Assembly (NCBI GenBank): GCA_015179045.1
Contig: WHUZ01000065.1
Location: forward strand, 186,001 to 250,000
Length of the DNA: 64,000 nt
Origin: Kalaharituber pfeilii
Taxonomy: Eukaryota; Ascomycota; Pezizomycetes; Pezizales; Pezizaceae
Direction of reading: 5' to 3'
Below the pieces are notes generated by a model. The model was not told where the DNA came from and searched no databases. It saw only the letters and a program-made list of their open reading frames with translations. Positions 10,949-20,800 of the stretch are shown here, one piece after another. The number at the start of each line of letters is the position of its first letter. Within the stretch, counting starts at the first letter, position 1. Position numbers and translations under genes: made by a program.

Positions 10949-12454
10949 CAGTGTTCCCAACCGGCCAGGCCGCCGCCCAGGCCGTCCAGGCCACTCAGGC
11001 CGTTCAAGCAATTTCAGGGGCAGGAGGGCTGGTTACGAGGCTATTTCAGGGGCCACCTTCAGGTTACTTAGACACGGATTTAATATGAACCTTTCAATAT
11101 TTTCGGAGAACTATCTAGACTTTTTTTTATTGAGCAGCGCTTTTCGCAGGTATTCAGGTACGTAATTTTTTTTTATATCGCTTGACTATATACTAATTTC
11201 TTATTAGTATTGCAGGGAGACAGACATTCCAACCACACCGGTACTAGCGATGATGATTCCTTTAGTATTCTCCTATTCTTCACTCTCCATAGTGCAGTTC
11301 AAGTTTTGACCTTGCATCGACGATTCCCTGCAGTCCAATCTGATGCCGATATCGAGTCTTCTGGAATTTGGGTTACAAAAATCTGGTGCGACAAGTTGGA
11401 TTTGACACTATGGTGAAGACGTGCATGGCTAATGGAAAGCAATACTGGCGGTGTAAAATCAGCAAGCAAAATCCTAAACATTAGAGAATGAGGTATACGT
11501 AGAATTTAGAGTACGTTCTGTATATAGCTCAATGAATCCAACAGGCCGTGATCTGCATTGGACTGAAACCGCCTGGACCGGCCTGGACCGGCCGGTCCAG
11601 GCCAATCAGGCCAATTAAACGAATCACTCCACAGCTATCCAGCTGAATTGAGGCCAGCATTTACCAGATTGTTTTGAATATTTAAATGAGTAGAATCTCC
11701 CGTATGTCTAGAATTTTAAACAGCAGCGGTCTACGACTTTTGTCAAGTATGTATCACACTTTGTATTCAAGTATATATACTAAGAAATATTTTAGAAATG
11801 ATGGACCTTCCAGATAATACAACAGACTGGACTCAATTCTTCGATGATGATACCTGATGCGCAACTGTCAATTACTGATAGTTTTTTTTTTTTCTTTTTC
11901 TTTATATCAATACTCGCGTGCCGCCCCACGGGCTATGGCGAGGGTCTTTATTAAAGAAAGTATAAAAAAAAACACCAAACCAATTACTGATAGTGGAGGT
12001 ATCCAGGAATATTAAAATCTAATTCACCTGGGTTAAATTCCAAAATCGCTTGAATTTACGTAAATGGCCTGGTCGGCCTGAATGGCCTGAACCGGCCTGA
12101 ATGGCCTGAACCGGCCTGAATGGCCTGAACCGGCCTGAATGGCCTGGACCGGCCCTCACGGCCTGGCCTGATTGTTCAGGCCAGGCCAGGCCCAGAATTC
12201 CAGGGTCCAGGCCAGTCCAGGCCTCCGGTTGGCCTGGCCTGGCCTGGCCTGTTGGATTCATTGATATAGCTAGCTACTGTATAACTTAACTCACACTGCC
12301 GCCTGAATGGCCTATATGGCCTGAATGGCCTGGACCGGCCTGGGCGGCCTGGGCCGGCCTGAAACATTCAGGCCGCCTGGACCGGCGCGGGCGGACCTCA
12401 CGGCCGGCCAGGCCATACCCTTGGCCTGGCCTGCCCGGCCCGTTGGGAACACTG
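10949..12454. mobile_element. Non-autonomous hAT element, 1506 bp, 8-bp target duplication
   Basis: The ends CAGTGTTCCCAAC (10949) and GTTGGGAACACTG (12442-12454) are perfect 13-bp terminal inverted repeats. They are flanked by the identical 8-mer GAAGAGGC at 10941-10948 and 12455-12462. Removing the element and one 8-mer restores the LINE reading frame. Dense GGCC-rich subterminal repeats (units like GGCCTGAATGGCCTGAACC) occupy about 100 bp at the left and 430 bp at the right, typical of transposase-binding arrays. There is no transposase; the only longer frames are repeat read-through. A diverged relative lies at 43153-43780. Confidence 0.92.
11883..11980 (-). mobile_element. Type II LINE-tail micro-insertion inside the hAT element (98 bp)
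   Basis: T-rich start, then the reversed hairpin (CGCGTGCCGCCCCACGGGCTATGGCGAGG) and a short extra A-rich end. It is flanked by the 13-bp repeat CAATTACTGATAG (11870-11882 and 11981-11993). It dates after the hAT insertion, which itself dates after the LINE. Confidence 0.9.
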
Positions 12455-12745
12455 GAAGAGGCTAGCAATAGGAAAGGCAGCATGGGGGGTAGCCTCCCGT
12501 CTCACCAAGCTCCCACCGGAAAAGAGGAGACAGATATACACTAACATTGCTCGGAGTATAGCAACCTGGGGAAGCTGGGCTTGGTACGACTACGCGAAAG
12601 GGGCCCAGAAGGAGACGAAATTACGAGACCTGGAGAAGTGGCAGTATTTGGTAGCCAGGGGTATCACGGGGGCCCTGTGGGGAACGAGGCGTGATATAGT
12701 GGAGGGGTTAGCAAACCTGGAATCGGTTGAGACCTTTGTGGACTT

Positions 12746-12809
12746 TTTTTTTTTTTTTTTTTTTTATATATCACGTGACCCCGCATGCAGCTATTCGCCA
12801 TGGCAGGGC
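12746..12809 (-). mobile_element. Type I LINE-tail micro-insertion (64 bp)
   Basis: A poly(T) run, then the reversed type I hairpin (CACGTGACCCCGCATGCAGC...CCATGGCAGGGC), flanked by the 14-bp repeat ACCTTTGTGGACTT (12732-12745 and 12810-12823). It splits the LINE between RT and RNase H. Confidence 0.92.
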
Positions 12810-12986
12810 ACCTTTGTGGACTTCATAAATACTAGGGTAGAGGCGCGCACCCTGCGCTTTCCGGTAGAAAGGATCAGACGCGAGGACCCCGAAGCCATAT
12901 ATCTCCGAGGATCCACGAATCACCGACCACCGCTGACTATAGCCTTCCTCAACTCACTCTCCAGCGACGCCGAGGGTGCGGAATAG

Positions 12987-13622
12987 GTGGAGCACATAAA
13001 GGCAGCCAGAGAGGAGGGGTGGAAAGACACGTACACAGACGGGAGCAGGATAGACGAAAAGTCGGGAGCCGGTGTGGCGGGGGAGAAAAGAAAAATAGCA
13101 AAATACCTAGGAGCAAGCCAAAGAGTACGAGTAGAATGGGAAGCCAGGATAGCCAGAGGGGATGCGGACCTGGCCATTATGTGGATTAAGGGCCACAGAG
13201 GGATACCAGGAAACGCAGCAGTGGATGAGTTGGCCGAAACGGGAACAGCCCTTCAATACATGGACGAGACGATCACCGAACCAGGGCTCATCCAACGCGC
13301 GGAAAGAGACAGGGCAGCCGAAAGAAACAGTCTAGGAATGAACTATAGGCCTCTACAGAGATTAGGACGAGGCGTAACGAACGTGGCGGGCCTCCTGTGT
13401 AACAAAGGTCTGAAGGCATGGAGCTACAAGATAGGTGAGGCGCCGGACCCAGAATGTCGATGGTGTGGGGAAGGAGACGAAACACTGACCCACCTAATGA
13501 GAAGCTGCAGGATATGGAGAAAGAGATGGCCAGGGGGAGAAAAGGACATCATTACCCCTGAGAAGACCAAGGACGGAGACCTATTGAGAGAGTTGCTGGA
13601 CCTACTGGACGAATCAGGCTGA
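12987..13622 (+). pseudogene. LINE RNase H and CCHC C-terminal region, internally deleted
   Basis: Starts before YTDGSR (first RNase H Asp) and contains WIKGHRGIPGNAAVDELAE (last catalytic segment). Only about 25 residues separate the first strand group from the 'VRVEW' segment, so the central RNase H part that carries the conserved Glu and second Asp is missing. The C-terminus has a Cx2Cx8Hx4C knuckle and ends at a stop at 13620-13622. Confidence 0.8.
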
Positions 13623-13716
13623 TTTCCTTTCATTTTCTTTCATTTGTTTCGGAGGAGACATGGGAGAGAGAGGAGAGAATTAAAGTTCCGTAGCTTTTCA
13701 TGTACCTAAATCATCG

Positions 13717-14000
13717 ACGGAACACCTGTTGGGGGGGTGCAGAGTGTGGAGGAGGAAGTGGCCGGGAGGAGAAGAGCATATAAGGTGCCCACCAAAGAAG
13801 AGAGAAGGAGGGAGAGATCCGATTGAGGAGCTGCTGGCGATGCTGGGGGAGTGAGAGAAGAACCCCGGGGGGGGGGGGGCGGTGGTGGCGGGGGGAGTTT
13901 ATTCAATAGTTCATCTATGTCACATAATTATTTAGCTACAGAATCGCCATAGCCCTTAGGGCGGCCTGCGATCAATGATATAAAAAAAAAAAAAAAAAAA
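13717..14000 (+). mobile_element. 5'-truncated copy of a related LINE inserted in the LINE 3'UTR
   Basis: Flanked by the 15-bp repeat GTACCTAAATCATCG (13702-13716 and 14001-14015). It encodes the last about 35 residues of a related LINE C-terminus (RKWPGGEEH...EELLAMLGE, stop about 13854). This is followed by a G-rich 3'UTR, the type II hairpin (about 13945-13975) and about 19 A. Confidence 0.88.
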
Positions 14001-14260
14001 GTACCTAAATCATCGCCATAGCCCCTAGGGCGGCAAGCGATTAATGATATAAAAATATACCCCCAATAAATATGTTAAGTGTGTAGATCTGCATCAAGTA
14101 ATTTTCGGTATCAACGGAAACTACATTAGGGAGTTGCGATAAACTGGTGTCGAATTGTGAATTAAATGAAGCAATTTAATCTTATACCAACGTCAATCTA
14201 AACATACATGTGGACGGAAACACGCCTCATTCTCAGGTACGGATTCCTTATCCTGTACTA

Positions 14261-14880
14261 TTACCGAAAGAACAAATTCTTGACGGCTTGCTTGATTCTT
14301 GCTGTCTGTGCTGTGAACCCTGGCGATAGGATATTAAGAGTAGACTTTGTGAGATTCTTCGATGGTACAGCGGGCATTTCTAGGGTGTGCTCTTGAACCT
14401 CCTGCCGCCGTACTGCAGAAGATTCTGTAGAATCTTTCGAAGTCATAGCAAATATCTCCGAGGTTAGCTTTTCTATCTTCTGCCGTACGCGAGTTATCAC
14501 CTCCATGCCCTCTGTTAGTCGCTCTCGAAGACTCTTCTCATTTAAATCGAAAACAATGAAATTTTCGTCCTGGAACAAAGCCTCCCACGGAGCGTCGATC
14601 TCGTCATACAATCGGTCCATACGTTTTCCGTATTTCTTCTTGAACCCGCTTTCAGTTGCCTTGCGATCTAATTCGAGAAACTCGTCAAACACTCGTTGCA
14701 ATTCCAGATATAAGGGTACCCCTTGAGTTAGCATTACAGAAAGTAATTGGAGATACTGCGTCAAGGGATATGTTTTTTCCTGCAGTCTTTTTTTTCCGAA
14801 AAAGTGTTTTGATTGACCTGACGGCCATGGCGGTACCGTCGGGGCTCGCAAGATGAGATCTAATCTCCTTAATTTTTCGA
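14261..14880 (-). other. Last exon of the helicase gene (C-terminal helical domain)
   Basis: Open frame of about 190 residues, rich in charged helices (ELQRVFDEFLELDRKATESG and RQKIEKLTSEI), ending with a stop at 14261. The preceding YRKIKEIR segment (about 14880-14810) continues the micro-exon repeat. A 43-nt intron from GTCAGG to CTGCAG (about 14827-14785) would join the two in frame, but it is unusually short, so this junction is uncertain. Confidence 0.55.
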
Positions 14881-17800
14881 TACCTAAAATGAGGAACTGT
14901 TAGCATGCTACTTGCAACTATCGTTTCTGTGGGATATTGGCTCTCCTCCGACCTTTGGAACATTTGCATAATTGCTGCTTGTCGCTGTCGCTCGTTGCCA
15001 TTTTCATATCTGGAAAGAGCAAATGCAATAGTGTTAGAATCGGACATGGCAGCTGATCATTAGTTCTAGGGAATCCCCCGTTTTAAATTCTCACCTTTGG
15101 CAAAGAGCACGAGATTCGGCTCTTAGCTGCTCCTGTCGCTCCTTTACTTTCTGGTACCTAAAATGGCAGCTAATGTGAGCACATTTTTTGCAACTTGCGT
15201 TTCTGGGATGGTTCTCTCCCAAACCTTTTAGAAATAATCCAAGCTGTTGCTTGCCGCCGTCGCTCTTTGACCTTCTCATATCTGTGGAGAGCATATAATG
15301 TTAATATACTCACATAATAGTCTAGGAATTAACCCCTGACCTTTGGCAAACGATACAAGCTATCTCTTTTATTTGCGCCCGTAGCTTCTTTACTTTCTGG
15401 TATCTGAATGACAACTCATGTCAGCACATTAGCTGCAATTGACGTTTCTGTGACGCATTGGGGCATTGGCTCTCTTCCGAACCTCCGGTAAATAAGCATA
15501 ACTGCTGCCTGTCGCCGTCGCTCTTTGACCTTTTCATATCTGTGGAGAGCATATAAGGTTAATATATCACATAATGTTAAGGAATTAACCCCTGACCTTT
15601 GGCAAAGGACACAGGCTATTTCTTTTATTTGCGCCCGTCGCTCCTTCACTTTCTGGTATCTGAATGACAACTCATGTCAGCACATTAGCTGCAATTGACG
15701 TTTCTGTGACGCATTGGGGCATTGGCTCTCTTCCGAACCTCCGGTAAATAAGCATAACTGCTGCCTGTCGCCGTCGCTCTTTGACCTTTTCATATCTGTG
15801 GAGAGCATATAATGTTAATATATCACATAATGTTAAGGAATTAACCCCTGACCTTTGGCAAAGGACACAGGCTATTTCTTTTATTTGCGCCCGTCGCTCC
15901 TTCACTTTCTGGTATCTGAATGACAACTCATGTCAGCGCATTAGCTGCAATTGTCGTTTCTGCGAGGCATTGGGGCATTGGCTCTCTTCCAAACCTTTGG
16001 TAAATAAGCATGGCTGCTGCCTGTCGTCGCTTTTTGACCTTTTCATATCTGTGGGGAGCATATAATGTTAACATAGCACATAATGTTAAGGAATTAACCC
16101 CTGACCTTTGGCAAAGGACACCAGCTATTTCTTTTATTTGCGCCCGTCGCTCCTTCACTTTCTGGTATCTGAATGACAACTCATGTCAGCACATTAGCTG
16201 CAATTGTCGTTTCTGTGAGGCATTGGAACATTGGCTCTCTTCCAACCTTTGGTAAATAAGCATGGCTGCTGCCTGTCGTCGCTTTTTGACCTTTTCATAT
16301 CTGCGCAGAGTAAATGATGTTAGTATCCTATATGTTCTGAGATTTGCTGCTTTAACTCCTGACTTTTGGCAAAGAATACGGGCTACTTGTCTTAACAGCA
16401 CCGGTCGCTCCTTGATCGTTTGATATCTAAAAGCCCATCTAAAAGCCCAGTTCGGTTAGTCGCAAAGAAAGAAAGGCCAGTAGTCAAAGATTTCGGATGT
16501 TTGAACCTTTTGTAAAGAGTGAGAGCTGCTGCCTTCTGCTCAGCCAGTCGTAATTTCCTCTCCTTCCACGATGTCATCGCAATGCATAGGTAATATTCGG
16601 CAGCCTTCATCCTGTCACAATTCACTCCCCATACTTCATCATCTCTTGGTTTGCAGTTGCATCCTCGATGTCCGGCCTTGCATCCTGGTCTTGCGTGGAT
16701 AAAGAGTCCTGTTTTAGTGCTATTCCTAGGATTAGTTCCAGCGGCACGCCCAATTGCCCGAGTTTCACAGATGTGTAGGCACAAATGATCTTTCTGGTTA
16801 TAGACTTCAAAGGCCTGCAGCAGCACAGCCATAAATTTGTGTGGTGGCATGAGACAAATAGTACTGGTGCGTAGAGCTGGAATGCGTAGAACCTATAAAT
16901 GTCAAAAGTAGCCCGTTAGCGATGGAGGCTCCTCTTTTAGGGCCTCCCATATGCTATATGTGTACTAAGCTCACCGCTTTTATTCCACGACAGAGTGCCC
17001 AATAGCAGCTTTGCGTCGGAGAAAGATTGCCAAAGTTGACTAAAATAACCACTAGGAAGTCGACACTTCGCCGTGCGAGGAGGTCTCGTATTACCGATTG
17101 TCCCTTGCTGCGTTGATGCTCTATATGGATAATCATATTGCAAAAGCTGATGGCAAGCCGGTACAGCGAATACCGATATGCTGCGCGCTCCAAAGGCACA
17201 GTAGGTCTCAAAAGTTTCATACAATAAGGGAGATGCTGTTCACTCCATGAGTTCGGGATTAGGACTTGCAGATGCCAACCAAGAAAGAGCTATAGCCAGT
17301 CAGTCAGGCAACCAGTTTCGGCAAAATTGGATTGAAAGATAATGCCTACCAGCAATGTGGCAACATGCTCGAACATTGCTATGATACCTTCATCGTAGGA
17401 CGAACACTTGGTTGGAATGAACTCATCGAGGGCCTGTTGAAAGCCACCAACTATCTGCATCTAGAATTTCATGTGTTGGAATCTGTAGCACATATATTAT
17501 ACTTGTGACTTACAATAGTGGGGAAATGCAATTCACGAGGTCCAAGCAACCTTAAACGGTGGTAATGTCGGAAAGGCCCCAGGCAGAAGGGAGGTAGCCT
17601 TTCCAACTTTAATAATGCAGTTTCTAAGGATGAAATGTCGGCTTTGGTCACAATTGCAGTAGGGTTAGCAAGCCTGACTCGTTATTATTTCAGCTGAGGT
17701 GCATAGAAGGACACCATACCGAACTGCCACATGAGATGATATCCCTTGATCAGGTTTGGCAAGTTACCCTGACTCGAAGGCACCGAACCTTCCTCCTGCG

Positions 17801-20800
17801 TCACCTGCAGCAGCACTGTTAACTCTGCGGAGACAACTTTGCGGCAAACAGCCTGAATATGCTCAAGAAGTGGTTTGTAAGAATCATGCTGCAGGATTGC
17901 ACGACGTGCTTCATGCATAACTGCCGCATCTTGAATGAATGCTGATTGGTACGAAAAAAAATATCTTAGCTGCTTCTCAAGGTCGTTCCCCTTCACAAGA
18001 ATAGAGCTTGGTGATAAAAGTTTAAATGCTGCAAAATTCTTAGCGTTGAATTTCTTCAATTCATCAGGTATAGGGCTGTGTTGGCCATTACATGAGTATG
18101 TCTTCATAATCTGAACTCGTACACACCACCACTTCACGCGATCCTGGACCACAGTAAGCTTCATGTTAGCAAAACTCAACTGAAATGAACCCATAGATGC
18201 ATCGATGTGGTATATGAAACTTGCCTTGAATTGTTGGAGACAAACTGATGTAGCTGGCAAGGGATGACAATGGGCGGGACCATTGTATGGTGACCAGTTC
18301 CCTGTCCAAGCATGAATATTAATCAGCTTTTCAAATATTTAGCGTAGCGGTAAGCGGAGTGGTTGTCACCTTTCGACACACAATTGTGACATGTATAAGT
18401 AGGCACTCTGAGAAGCGGAAATTCACTTGCTCTAGTCAAGATTTCGTCAACTACCCTCGGTAATAATATTGTAGCGAGATAACGGTGAGCCCCCGTCAGA
18501 ATATGAGAGCCAATCTCTTTGTCTGCTGGAACGATGCGTTGCACTTCCCTCATGACAGACCATGGCGTGCAGTAATATGTCCCTTCAGGATCCCAGGGCG
18601 AACTAAGCAGCCCTAGGCAAGGTTTTGTTGATTCCGGGAACGTAGGTGCTTGGCCCTTCAGGAATTGCATATAGTCCTCAAGATACTCGAGTATACAGGC
18701 AAAATGTGATAGATGAGTAGCGATCTTGGTGATGTGGTCCGGTTTGAGGAGCATCTAAAGTTGAAGCGTTTGAATTCGTTCATGAGTTAATAGAAATCTA
18801 TTGTTATTGCATTGCCCGGCTGTTGGATATAATGTTAGACAGGCGACTTACAAGTATCGACGCTAAATTAGTTGCACCTTTATTGAGGTCTTCCCTTCTT
18901 GGCAAACTACTTCCAAAAAAAATGTCCCGGCATATTCCGAATTGCTCCTCCCAGTGCTTTGCCCAGGGTGCTGTAGTGTACATCTCTCCAGCTGAGAATA
19001 CGGCTTTGAGTGGGATCTTGCCGTATAGAGCTTGGAATAATTTTTCTGCTTTGATAGTCTGATAGAGCTGGCCAAAAAAGTTAGAAATATTTGGGGGCCA
19101 TAGCCACTCCTCATCACTTTGTGATAGCGCAAGTACGGCCTCCAGTTTTCCTGCCAGTATGAGTCCCCAAACTGCAGGTTGAAACTCTCCAATTGAGTGA
19201 CAAAATTTGACTAGCTCTTCATAGTAGCCAAAGCGTTCCAAAAATTCTTTCTTCTCAGTGTCGTTGATGAAAAGATTGAAGGCTTTTTCTCGCAGACCCT
19301 TCCCCATTTTTGTGTCAGCCTTTCGAACATATAGGTTACACTCAGTGGCATATTCCAGTCTTGCCGCAATATCATCGTTGATATGGCTAGAAATGTCCTG
19401 AGGTCAGCTAAGACAGCTTGATGGGATCTAGGACAAATTTCATCGCTTCTTTCGGGACGATTATTAACCCACGTTGTTAATCCTTCTATAACACTTTCAA
19501 AGTGTCTTTCTTTGTACAGCAAACTTAGGGCTTTACTCGGGAGACAAGCTGCATAGTATTCGCCTGCTGCTTTCTCAACAAACAATATACCTGCTTTTTC
19601 GAAGAGATTTGCTGCACGTTCATGTTGCTTATTTGTGGACCACATTTCTAACAATCATTTTATGTCTTCAGTCAGTACAGGATATTCAAAAGTCCCAAAA
19701 CATGCGCGGGGTGTTCCCTCACCTGCAGCTTCAGCATAGTCTCCCAAAGCCTCGAGGCATCCGGAGGCATTTTCCAACATTCCAGCGTCTCGAAATAAGT
19801 TAGCAGCCTCCTTAAAGGACTTACGAAATGAATGCATGTCCCCATTTGCCCTTTGTTCCCGCCCAGACTGTTCATAATAACACGCATTTGCCCAATTCTT
19901 AAGCTTGATGCCCGAGTCGCCGGCCTTTTCAAAACAATGGATCGCCTATATGGACAAAAGTAAGAAATGAACAATATACGTAAAGCAAAGAAGGCGCTAG
20001 GCTGTACCCGATCATATAGTTTGTTTTCCATACACTGGTGACCGGTCTGAATCCAGTCTTCTGTGGTAGTTTCAGCAGTCGGGCGCAAAGTGCTTGCAAT
20101 CCTGGAAAGCTGTACTCATTTGCATCAGCATGTCATTGTGCATTACGACACCTTATGTGAGTCTCGCCAAAAACTCGGGGTGGTGTGCCTCACATGATCA
20201 TGATTTATGTACTTAATGTCAACTAGAGGTTTCGGCAACTTTGTCAATAAATCTAGGATGCTGCTCGGGGAGGTCTCAAGAATCCATAGCCGGTGCCGGG
20301 GACGAGTAATAGCAACGTATAGTTTCTATAGTAAATTTAGCATTTATAACGTACGAATTCTATATGATGCGCACTTTTAGCTCGGAACACATGAGCTACC
20401 AGTCATTGTCAGCTACGATGTTTATTGCGTCTGGGGAGAATCACGCACCAAGTTACCCTCTGCGTACCTGTCATTCACCTGATCTGGCAGCAATTCTTCT
20501 AGGGTTCGCATTGCAGCCGAACAGGGGCTTGACTGAAAGAAGTTGTAAAGGAAAACGTCATCATATTCCATCCCCTTGCTTTCAAGAATGGTATATACCA
20601 TCCTCTGTTTGTCCAAGATTGATTCTAACTGGGAACGAGTGATATCGTCTCGCACAATAACCACCTGTTTATTCGAACCTACTGAACTAGCGTGATCGTC
20701 GCTGCCAACATGAGCAAGACCACTGACTTTCGCCAGGAGGTCTGTGACACAGGCACCAACTTCAACACATGTCAGTAAATCAGTATACAAGTAGGATTGA

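Larger units (their letters stand above)
9300..14055 (+). mobile_element. Second LINE family, near-complete RT/RNase H region, broken by nested insertions
   Basis: Reading across the insertions gives one LINE in order. It starts with an APGPDGI motif (about 9452), then RPITLLN (about 9640), the RT A motif in DIQSAFNHV (about 9845) and the B motif GAPQGSP (about 10010). A YIDD catalytic box follows at 10091-10102, but in another frame. Then come the post-RT region (10778-10940, 12463-12745), RNase H start TDGS (about 13040), WIKGHRGIPGN (about 13184) and CCHC (CRWCGEGDETLTHLMRSC, about 13460), with a stop at 13622. A type II hairpin tail ends near 14055. Interruptions are 10149-10763, 10949-12454, 12746-12809 and 13717-14000. 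The RNase H also lacks its middle third. The element is dead. Confidence 0.85.

Noticed and set aside
12019..12483. Minus-strand Gly/Pro-rich open frames with PGRPG-like repeats
   Set aside because: They are translations of the GGCC-rich subterminal arrays of the hAT element, not a collagen-like gene.
13706..13906. Poly-proline frame
   Set aside because: Comes from a G-rich 3'UTR stretch of the inserted LINE fragment read on the wrong strand.
14953..16426. CRISPR-like or satellite array
   Set aside because: Spacing is regular, but the repeats are coding exons with splice sites in a eukaryotic gene and diverge in a protein-preserving manner.
14953..16426. IQ calmodulin-binding motifs in the RYxKVKERR repeats
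   Set aside because: Segments such as AAVMLIYRR look superficially similar, but the required IQxxxRG pattern is absent.
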